From a bacterium (GTDB lineage Bacteria > ARS69), in NCBI GenBank assembly GCA_025774865.1, contig JALGZO010000446.1, forward strand, positions 1 to 8,194: a DNA stretch of 8,194 nt. Reading direction: 5' to 3'. The notes under the pieces were generated by a model. That model did not search any database. It saw nothing but the letters and a program-made list of their open reading frames with translations, and was not told the origin of the DNA. This document shows positions 1 through 6,900 of the stretch, piece after piece (position 1 is the first letter of the stretch; each line of letters starts with the position of its first letter). The translations under genes were made by a program, and so were the position numbers.

Positions 1-72
1 TCGGAGCGAGCCTCTTACGTCAACGGCGTGTCGCTGGCCGTCGACGGAGGCGAGTCCCACTCGCTGCTCTGA
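1..72 (+). CDS. C-terminal end of a short-chain dehydrogenase/reductase (partial)
   Basis: Only the last 23 codons and the TGA stop (70-72) are present; the 5' part lies outside the window. The frame reads SERASYVNGVSLAVDGGESH and then SLL. The pattern A-x-Y-V-x-G-x-x-L-x-V-D-G-G is the usual C-terminal signature of classical SDR enzymes such as FabG-like 3-oxoacyl reductases, where it forms the last beta strand of the Rossmann fold near the subunit interface. The substrate cannot be deduced from this fragment. The gene ends 95 bases before the kinase start, so it could share a transcript with it, but nothing links the functions. Another NAD(P)-dependent SDR subfamily is equally possible. Confidence 0.75.
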   Translation, partial: SERASYVNGVSLAVDGGESHSLL

Positions 73-154
73 GTCCCGTTCGCTAAAGCGGCTGCGGCCG
101 GAGACCGTTCATTAGGGCGCGAATCCCGTCCCGCCCGTGGTCACGCGGTCGGAT

Positions 155-161
155 GGAAAGG
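155..161 (+). promoter_or_regulatory. Shine-Dalgarno that decides the kinase start
   Basis: The purine run GGAAAGG lies six bases before the ATG at 168. The alternative in-frame ATG at 153 overlaps this run and has only GCGGTCGG in front of it, a poor ribosome binding site. This favours 168 as the start and makes the first residues MDRCRILVVEDED, which begins the receiver domain at the usual distance. Confidence 0.6.
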
Positions 162-167
162 TCGTTT

Positions 168-2279
168 ATGGATCGCTGCCGCATCCTCGTGGTGGAAGAC
201 GAGGACACGATCGCCCACATCCTCCAAGCCGTCCTCGAAGATCACGAGTGTGAGGTCCACATCGCGAGAACGGCCGAAGACGGGCTCGCGCAAGTCAAGC
301 GGATGTCCTTTGATGTCGCGTTGCTGGACATCGTCCTCCCGGGGATGAATGGCCTTCAGCTCCTCACGAAGATCCGCGAGGAGCGTCCCGACACGGAAGT
401 CTTGATGATGACGAGCCACGCCTCGGTCGAGACGGTCGTGGAGGCGATCCACCACGGGGCCTACGACTACATTCGGAAGCCGTTTCAGGACGTCGAAGAG
501 GTGTGGATCAATGTCCAGAGGGCGATCGAGAAGAAGCGGCTCACCGAGGCCAATCGCTCCCTGATCGTGAATCAGGAGCGGCAGAACCAAGAGCTCGGAG
601 CCTCGGTGAAGCGGCTCTCGTCGTTGATCGAAGCGGGTCGCGCCATGAGCGAGTTCACGTCCCTATCGAAGCTCCTCGACTTCTTCACCGGTCTCGTCGC
701 GAAGGAGCTCGACGTAGAACGAGCCTCTCTCATGCTGCTCGACGACGCGGGTGAAGAGCTCCGGATCGCGGCCGCGCGGGGGCTCGGCGGCCTGGAGCTG
801 GAGAAGATCCGGGTGAAGGTGGGAGAGGGTGTCGCGGGGCGGGTCGCGCGGACCGGTCAGCACATCCTCGTGACCGACGCCAGCTCCGATGCTCGTGCGC
901 GGAAGAGCGCGAATCCGAAGCTCTCGGACTCGTTCATCTCGGCGCCCATCGTGCTGAGCATGCCGATCAAGTCGGCCGAGAAAGTCTCGGGGGTGATCAA
1001 CGTCACGAACCGGATTTCCGGAGTCCCCTTCGACGAAGAGGACGTGGCCTATCTGGCGGGCCTCGCCGGACAGCTCGCGGTCGCCGTCGAGCGGGCGCGG
1101 CACTTCGACGACTTGCAGCGAGCCTACGAGTCCTTGAAGGCGGCGCAGGAGCAGCTCGTGTTCGCAGAGCGACTGAAAGCGATCGGGCAGATGGCTGCGG
1201 GCGTCGCCCACGACTTCAACAACTCGCTCAGTGTGATCCTCGGACGCGCGCAGCTCGTGATTCGACGGATCGATCACGAACCGAGCAACCTCGCGGACAT
1301 TCGAGGCGACCTCGAGGCGATCGAGAAGATCTCTCTACAGGGTGCGGAAACGGTGAAGCGCGTCCAGGAGTACACGCGGATCCGAAAGGACCTGCCGCAC
1401 TCGAAGGTGGACCTGAACGTCGTCGTGCGGGAAGCGGTCGAGATGACGCGCCCCAAATGGAGCGAAGCGAGCAAGGCACAAGGTCGCCGGATCGAGATTC
1501 AGCTCGAGCTGAACGAAATGCCGTACGTCTCCGGCAACCTCTACGAGCTGACCCAGGTCGTCGGGAACTTGATCTTCAACTCCGTCGAGGCCATGCCGAA
1601 CGGCGGGGCCATCCAGTTTCGCACGTACTTCGAGGAGGACACGGTCTGCCTGGAAGTGCGCGACAGCGGCGTGGGCATGGACGAGGAGACGACCTCACGC
1701 CTCTTCGAGCCGTTCTACACCACGAAGGAGACCGGTCAGGGACTGGGGACGAGCATCATCTACGGAATCGTCTCCCGTCATCTCGGCGAGGTGGTCGTCG
1801 ACAGCGCGCCGGAGGACGGCACGAGGGTGACGATCAAGCTCCCGCGCCTGCTGGGGCACGAGCCCACGGCGTCCGCCGCGGACGTCACGGAAGCGGAGGA
1901 GACGAAGGCCAACACCATTCTTCTCGTGGATGACGAAGACATGGTTCGCGAGACCTACGGGACCGCGCTCGCTCTGAGCGGCCACAAGGTCGCGACGGCC
2001 GCCTCGGGAAACGAGGCGCTCGAGGCGCTGGCCAAGGGCTCGTTCGATCTCATGATCACCGACCTCAGCATGGAGGGCATGTCGGGGCTGGAGCTTTCTG
2101 AACGGGTCCGGAAGACGAACTCCGTCATGCCGATCATCCTGCTCAGCGGTTGGGCGATCCAGCAGGACGAGGCGCAAGTGACCGAGGCCGGGATCAACCG
2201 GGTTCTCGCGAAGCCCTGCCCGATCGAAAGGCTCCTCGCGGCGGTGGGCGACATCGGCACCTCTCCCGTCGCGACCTGA
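168..2279 (+). CDS. Soluble hybrid histidine kinase (REC-GAF-HisKA-HATPase-REC)
   Basis: This is a 703-residue signalling protein with two receivers and one kinase core; no transmembrane segment is visible, so it should be cytosolic. Residues are counted from the ATG at 168; an ATG at 153 would add five. Receiver 1 (about 4-115) has acidic D11, phospho-acceptor D54 in LLDIVLPGMNG, T82 and K104. A charged helical linker (about 118-160) leads to a GAF domain (about 160-310). The dimerisation helix carries phosphorylatable H348 in VAHDFNNSLS, the HDFNN subtype shared with NtrB-like kinases. The ATPase has N467 and N471 (N box), DSGVG around D499, LFEPFYTTK, and GQGLGTS where many relatives have GxGLGL. 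Receiver 2 (about 583-700) has D588, D589, D632, S660 and K682. All residues needed for phosphotransfer are present. It has no DNA-binding output, so the signal should pass to an Hpt protein or another regulator not in this window. The architecture call is firm; the stimulus and target are unknown. Confidence 0.95.
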   Translation: MDRCRILVVEDEDTIAHILQAVLEDHECEVHIARTAEDGLAQVKRMSFDVALLDIVLPGMNGLQLLTKIREERPDTEVLMMTSHASVETVVEAIHHGAYDYIRKPFQDVEEVWINVQRAIEKKRLTEANRSLIVNQERQNQELGASVKRLSSLIEAGRAMSEFTSLSKLLDFFTGLVAKELDVERASLMLLDDAGEELRIAAARGLGGLELEKIRVKVGEGVAGRVARTGQHILVTDASSDARARKSANPKLSDSFISAPIVLSMPIKSAEKVSGVINVTNRISGVPFDEEDVAYLAGLAGQLAVAVERARHFDDLQRAYESLKAAQEQLVFAERLKAIGQMAAGVAHDFNNSLSVILGRAQLVIRRIDHEPSNLADIRGDLEAIEKISLQGAETVKRVQEYTRIRKDLPHSKVDLNVVVREAVEMTRPKWSEASKAQGRRIEIQLELNEMPYVSGNLYELTQVVGNLIFNSVEAMPNGGAIQFRTYFEEDTVCLEVRDSGVGMDEETTSRLFEPFYTTKETGQGLGTSIIYGIVSRHLGEVVVDSAPEDGTRVTIKLPRLLGHEPTASAADVTEAEETKANTILLVDDEDMVRETYGTALALSGHKVATAASGNEALEALAKGSFDLMITDLSMEGMSGLELSERVRKTNSVMPIILLSGWAIQQDEAQVTEAGINRVLAKPCPIERLLAAVGDIGTSPVAT

Positions 2280-2404
2280 CGGACGCTTCCACCCCTTCCC
2301 GTCGAGGTCCTCCCGCTCGTCGCCAGGTCCCCCCGGCGGGCGGCCGCGTCCGAGCTCCGAACCGAGTCGCGTGAAGTCTTGGAGATGATGACCGATTCTG
2401 ACGG

Positions 2405-2449
2405 ATCCGGTCGGCCCGGATGACCCCCACCCACCCTCCCTTCTCACTA
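2405..2449 (+). terminator. Possible Rho-dependent termination region (hairpin plus C-rich tract)
   Basis: ATCCGG (2405-2410) and CCGGAT (2416-2421) form a perfect six-base-pair stem with a five-base loop. It is followed at 2423-2449 by 27 bases with no G, of which 17 are C. No T run follows, so this is not a typical intrinsic terminator. A C-rich, G-free, presumably unstructured RNA stretch is what Rho prefers for loading, so I infer possible Rho-dependent termination after the kinase gene. The evidence is composition only. Confidence 0.3.
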
Positions 2450-2651
2450 GGCTCGGAAGCCCTGCCGATCAGGAAGAGAAGTCCTTGGGAGGGTTGGATC
2501 TAGCCCGACCGGCGGCGGCTCGCTCTCGTCTCGTGATGCGGCGGCTCCGTCACCGGTTCGCCTTTGTATCCGACTGACCAAGAGCGAGTGCCACGCGGTC
2601 CGTTGCGGGGCGTCGGCGCACTCGTGCCTTTCGTCCCGGACAGACCGATCG

Positions 2652-2669
2652 CTCGACCCCGTGGTCGGG
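2652..2669 (+). other. Leader hairpin upstream of the first DUF11-like gene
   Basis: CTCGACC (2652-2658) pairs with GGTCGGG (2663-2669) around a CCGT tetraloop, giving seven pairs including one T-G wobble. It lies about 20 bases before the Shine-Dalgarno and would be in the mRNA leader if transcription starts upstream. It could stabilise the leader; short GC stems also arise by chance in such DNA. Confidence 0.3.
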
Positions 2670-2673
2670 TGTC

Positions 2674-2695
2674 TTCCTCGAGAGGAACGGAGGAA
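2674..2695 (+). promoter_or_regulatory. Ribosome binding site with competing anti-SD inverted repeats
   Basis: GGAGGA (2689-2694) is a strong Shine-Dalgarno, six bases before the ATG at 2701, and fixes that start. GAGGAA occurs twice, at 2682-2687 and inside the ribosome binding site at 2690-2695. TTCCTC (2674-2679) is the exact complement of both copies. Pairing with the near copy leaves the ribosome site free; pairing with the far copy would cover it with a ten-base loop. The two pairings are mutually exclusive. The base pairing is read directly from the sequence; a regulatory role is inference. Confidence 0.45.
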
Positions 2696-2700
2696 TCTCG

Positions 2701-3279
2701 ATGCAACCCCGCAGTCACCCGAGCCACGGGCGGCGTCGGCTCACTCGGCCGGCGAGCTTGGCGCTCGCGATGCTTCTGGCGGCGGTACCGCTCCGCGCCA
2801 ACGCGGCGGACAACACCGCCGTCGGCGACATCGCCGGGATCGACGCAGATCTCGGCGACTCCAACACCTTCACCCTGAACGCGATGACGCTCGCGCTCGT
2901 GAAGACCGCGTTTCGCGGCGGTACCGAGCTCACGAGCGGCGCCACTCTGCCTCGCGGCACGCTGGTGCAGTTCATGGTCTACATCGACAACCCGACCGGC
3001 GTCTCCGTCACCGACGTGAACGTTTCCGACGTCCTGGACCCCGGTTTCAGCTACCAGGTGAGCTCGATCAAGGTGGACAACACCGCGGCGACCGGTTCGA
3101 CACCCGCGGACATCTACCTGGCCGTGAGCGCGGCCGCGACGGTCACCGACGCGAACGACGGCGACGTCGCCGGCATTTCCGGAACGACGATCACCGCCGG
3201 TTCGACCGGTGGCAACGGTCAGCTCGACATCGCCGCGAACGCCGTGTGGGCGATCCTGTTCGACGTAACGGTTCAGTAG
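2701..3279 (+). CDS. Small secreted DUF11-like protein, first paralog
   Basis: This is a 192-residue exported protein. The N-terminus is arginine-rich (RRR at 11-13), followed by a hydrophobic stretch (about 18-30, LALAMLLAAV) and a likely signal peptidase I site after A35 (ANA-ADN). The mature part begins with a Gly/Asp-rich stretch (41-55), then FTLNAMTLALVKTA (57-70) and a beta-sandwich-like core around VQFMVYIDNPTG (89-100) and VSVTDVNVSDVLDPGF (101-116). The segment with a hydrophobic strand, an N-P or D-N-P turn and V-T-D-V-x-V-x-D is typical of DUF11, an Ig-like domain of surface and envelope proteins. The whole protein is about one such domain, with no membrane anchor after the signal and no lipobox. 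The start is set by the strong Shine-Dalgarno at 2689. It is followed 47 bases later by a paralog and then by a giant outer-membrane-type protein, so it is probably a periplasmic or surface partner of that protein. No enzyme motif is visible, and its exact role is unknown. Confidence 0.85.
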   Translation: MQPRSHPSHGRRRLTRPASLALAMLLAAVPLRANAADNTAVGDIAGIDADLGDSNTFTLNAMTLALVKTAFRGGTELTSGATLPRGTLVQFMVYIDNPTGVSVTDVNVSDVLDPGFSYQVSSIKVDNTAATGSTPADIYLAVSAAATVTDANDGDVAGISGTTITAGSTGGNGQLDIAANAVWAILFDVTVQ

Positions 3280-3326
3280 GAAGCGCGACGCCTTCAAGGG
3301 CGGCGCGCTTTCGGGTGATACGAGGA

Positions 3327-3932
3327 ATGATTCGAGATCGGCTCGGAATCTTGTGCTGGCTGGCCCTGATCACGTGTACGGAGATCTTTCCGCCTGGATC
3401 GGCCTTCGGCGCCACGAACTCGGCGACCGGGGGGATCGGCGGACTGAACAACGGCACGCTGATCGACGGTGATGGCACGGGGGCAGCCCGGTTCACGATC
3501 AATTCGGTGACGCTCGCGCTGATCAAGCAGGCGAGGGACACCGGTGGCCTCGTGCTGCCAGACGGAGCCGACGTCTATCCCGGTCAAGAGATCTACTTCG
3601 TTCTGTACGTCGACAACCCCACGGCGTTCGTGACCGACGACATCCGGATCTCCGACGCCATCGACGAGTCTCAATTCACCTACGTCACGGACACCCTCGA
3701 GGAGGCGCTCGTCCCGAGCGGCTCCGACGACGGGACGATTTGGGCGGGTCCGTGGACTCCTCTCACCGACCAGCTGGGAGCGCCGGACGACCCGGCGTCC
3801 ATTCTGGATACCGGTGGTCCCTCCTCGCCGGATCTGATCACGGTGGGGATGGAGACGGGCCAGGTGAACCAACGTTTCACTCTGCCCGGCGGCTCCCTGG
3901 GAGCGGTCCGGTTCCGGGTGCGGGTGAATTGA
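3327..3932 (+). CDS. Small secreted DUF11-like protein, second paralog
   Basis: This 201-residue protein is paralogous to the preceding product. It has a signal peptide (MIRDR, a hydrophobic run at about 7-18, probable cleavage after G28 in SAFG-ATN). The mature N-terminus has a Gly/Asp-rich stretch (35-51) with LIDGDGTG at 45-52, then FTINSVTLALIKQA (56-69) and IYFVLYVDNPTA (89-100), which match FTLNAMTLALVKTA and VQFMVYIDNPTG of its neighbour at almost the same positions. A longer acidic loop (about 122-175, with several Asp and Pro) distinguishes it. The C-terminus ends in a beta strand, VRFRVRVN. The start is uncertain: the ATG at 3327 has GAGGA directly against it, too close for a normal ribosome site, and an in-frame GTG at 3315 would add four residues. 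The stop TGA (3930-3932) is followed after one base by the next ATG, so it is almost certainly co-translated with the giant gene. No catalytic motif is seen; a structural or accessory envelope role is inferred. Confidence 0.85.
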   Translation: MIRDRLGILCWLALITCTEIFPPGSAFGATNSATGGIGGLNNGTLIDGDGTGAARFTINSVTLALIKQARDTGGLVLPDGADVYPGQEIYFVLYVDNPTAFVTDDIRISDAIDESQFTYVTDTLEEALVPSGSDDGTIWAGPWTPLTDQLGAPDDPASILDTGGPSSPDLITVGMETGQVNQRFTLPGGSLGAVRFRVRVN

Positions 3933-3933
3933 G

Positions 3934-6900
3934 ATGAGATTCCTCCGCCGATCGGCGCCGACTCGACGAAGCACCCGCGGGAGACCGGGGGGGCAACCGA
4001 CGACGAGATTCGTCGGATGCCTCCTGATCCTGCTCGGGGTCGCGGCGTCCGGAGGTCGAGCCTCGGCTCAGACGATCGAGAACGTCGCGGACGGGACCGC
4101 CAACGGCGTCGCGCTCGACGCCGCCGCGGCGCGGGTCACTCTGACCCGCTTGTCCTCCGTCGCGAGCGACGCGATCGCGGAGATCTCGCCGAACGCAGTA
4201 ACCACGGGGAGCCGGGACAACGCGTTCGTGTACGACATCCGGCCGACCCTGAACGCGGGCGACACGGGTCCGGCCCGGGTGGAGATCACGGCGCCGCCCG
4301 GCTATTCGAACCTCCGGGTCACGGACGTCTTGGTGGGCGGTACGCCTCTCGGGCCGAACTGCTCGAGTCCCGGCGCCGGGGAGTACTGTGTCACGACGGC
4401 GGGACAGACGTTGACCGTCGCGCTCGGAAGCCGGGTCACGACGAGCCAGACGCGTGTCACCGTGCGGTTCACGGCCGACGCGCCGAGCGCCGCCGGCACC
4501 GCGGACTTCACCGCGGCGCTGAGCGACGGCCCGCTGACGCTGGCCGCGCGAGCCGGTGACGCGAACGGAGACGCCTCCGACGCCAACAGCACGACAGTGG
4601 AGGTGTTCGCGAGTCAGGGGGTGGTGCTGAGCCTCGCGAAGAGCGCCGACCGCGACCAGGCCGTCGTCGGCGAGCCGGTCGTCTATCTCGCCGAGATCCG
4701 CAACCTCGGCGGCGGAGACGTCACGGACGTCCGGCTGGAAGACACGATCCCCCCGAATTTCAAGTACATCACCGGCTCGGCGCGGATGAACGGACGCCCG
4801 GTCGCCGATCCCTCGGGCGTGCGGACGCTCCACTTCGCGATCGGAACGGTTCCCGCCTTCGTCGACGAAAACGGAAACGGGACGGCCGATCCCCGCGAAG
4901 CCGGCCATCTGGCGTTGAGCTACCAGGTCGTCGTCGGGGCCGGGGCCAGGCCCGGTGAATACCGGAGCTCGGGCGTGGCCAAGGACCTCTGCGATGTCTG
5001 CGTCATCTCGAACGTGGCCGAGGTCGACGTGGACGTGCGACTCGACGAGCTTCTCGATCTCGGCCTCGTCATCGGCAAGGTGTTCGAGGATCGCGATCGT
5101 GACGGCTGGCAGGGCTCGGAGGAGCCGGGAGTCGCGAACGCCGTCGTCGCGCTCGACGACGGAGCGTACGCGATCACCGACGAGCACGGTCGCTACCACC
5201 TTCCCGCGGTGGTCCCGGGACAACGCTTGGTCAAGCTCGACCTGGCGGCCCTCGGCAGTGGCGCGGTCGCGACGACGGAATCGAGCCGGATCCTCACGCT
5301 GACGCCCGGAATCGCGGCCAAGGCGGACTTCGGCGTCGAACTCGTACGGGTCCCGGAGACGATCGGGACTCCTCCGCGGTCGGGCGTGGCGATGACCGGG
5401 CTGCCCGAGGATCCACTGGTCCTGGTTCTCGGGAGTGCGGAAACGCTGTCCGTTCTCGTGAACGGCGATCAGATCCGGCTCCCGTCTGGGAACGTTCGAC
5501 TGACCGTCGGTGACTTCGAGGAAGTGGTCCACGTCACGGACGAAGGCCTCGTGGATCCCGTCCGGTTCACGTTCGACGTCGACTTCCGAGATAACGTCGG
5601 GGACTGGAAGCTGAGCGTGATGAACAGTCGAGACGCAGTCGTTCACTCGGTCGAAGGCGGGAACGATCTCCCTCACTTCCTCACGTGGGATGGGACGACG
5701 AATGACGGCCGGCTCGTGACGGTGGGGGAGGTCTATCACTACCGCCTCGAAGTCGTGACTCGCGACAATATCCACTGGAAGAGCCCTCGGCGGCTCTTTG
5801 CCGTGAATCGCCGGTCCTTCATCTCGATGCGTCTCACCGGTGATGCGTTCCAGTCGAACGCCGACGTGTTGAGTCCGTTGGCCCGTCAGACCCTCCGCGA
5901 AGCGGGAACGGTGCTACGTCGATTCCCGGAGGAGAAGATCGTCATCGAGGGACACACGGACTCGTCGGGTCCCCGCGAGCACAACCTGGAGCTCTCGCGC
6001 CGGCGAGCCCAGGCCGCGAAGACGTTCCTGACCGAGGAGATGGGAATTCCCTCGGAGCGATTCACTCTCCGCTGGTTCGGCGAGGACCGTCCGGTCGCCT
6101 CGGAGAACGATCCGGGTGGAGCGGCTCTGAACCGCCGGGTGGTGATTCGTGCGGACATGGAGGAAGTCCAGCGTACGAACGTGACGGAGGGGTACTGGTC
6201 GGAGCCGAAGGTGGAGGTCAACGGCCAGTCGGTTCCGATCGGAAAGAGCGGTCGCTTCTCCACCAGTCTGGATGGATCGGAGACCGACGAAGTCGTCGTC
6301 GTCGTCACGAGCCCCGAAGGTCGCACTGCCGCGGCGGGTCTGCGACTTCCCGAGCTGGAGATTCTGGAGCCGGTGGGCGAGCACCGGATTCCTTTCGGGG
6401 AGTCTCGCGGCGGACTCGCGGTCTCCGAGCGCGATGAGCGCGGCGCGTTCGCAGCCACGGCGTCGGTCGTGGGTCGCACCGATCCCGGGGGCACCGTCGA
6501 GCTCGCCGGCGAGCCCGTGCCGACAAGGCCCGACGGGACGTTCGCAACGGTGGTGGAGCTGTCGGTCGGGCACAACCCGTTCGGGGTCGTGGCCCGGAGC
6601 CGGCAGGGTTTCCGCCGCGTCGTGAATCTGGACGTCCGCGTATCGGACCGGGACGAGGACGGCGAGATCATCATCGACGCCGACGTGATTCCGAATCTCA
6701 CCGTGTTCTGGCCGCCGTCGGATGAGCCGTTGCGAACCGCGAAGCTCCGGCTTACGGGGAGCACCGATCCCGAGAACGAGATCCAGGTGAACGGAACGCG
6801 GTGGGAAGTGGACGGCGACGGATCCTTCGTGGGGCTCGTGGAGATGCCGGTGGGAACGAGCCGAATCGAGGTGGTCGTCAGGGATCCGCAGGGTCGTAGA

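Larger units (their letters stand above)
2280..2700 (+). other. 421-base intergenic region with no credible gene
   Basis: This gap separates the kinase from the exported-protein operon. Reading frames that cross it are out-of-frame extensions of flanking genes and resemble no family. I see no convincing sigma-70 or sigma-54 promoter, no tRNA, and no c-di-GMP (GEMM) riboswitch core. Its first part is C-rich, with a hairpin and G-free tract at 2405-2449. Its last 50 bases hold two inverted repeats before the Shine-Dalgarno of the next gene; these are listed separately. A promoter for the downstream operon is expected here but could not be located by eye. Confidence 0.6.

Noticed and set aside
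81-90. CGCTAAAGCG inverted repeat after the SDR gene as a terminator
   Set aside because: The stem is only four pairs with a two-base loop and no T run follows, so it cannot be called a terminator.
2580-2610. Reverse-strand TGGCAC as half of a sigma-54 promoter
   Set aside because: The expected TTGC-type element at the correct spacing is absent (CTTGG at the wrong position), and no gene is supported on that strand.
2440-2700. c-di-GMP (GEMM) or other known riboswitch in the leader
   Set aside because: Conserved core sequences of the GEMM class were looked for and not found; only simple inverted repeats are present.
2564-2878. Possible small gene of 104 codons before the first DUF11-like gene
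   Set aside because: It lacks a good ribosome site, overlaps the well-supported gene at 2701 in another frame, and its product has no recognisable feature.
2661-3326. Upstream extension of the second DUF11-like gene's frame, overlapping the first gene
   Set aside because: The frame is open by chance through the first paralog; its translation there is Arg/His-rich and unlike any domain, while the real signal peptide begins at 3327.
3381-3410. Lipobox-like LITC in the signal peptide of the second paralog
   Set aside because: The residue before Cys is Thr rather than Gly, Ala or Ser, and a better signal peptidase I site (SAFG-ATN) follows about ten residues later.
3877-5775. Long antisense open frame of 632 codons
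   Set aside because: It lies opposite the giant gene. The translation is Arg/Asp/His/Val-rich without domain motifs, as expected when the complement of a high-GC, codon-biased gene lacks stops. The + strand frame has a signal peptide and recognisable domains throughout.
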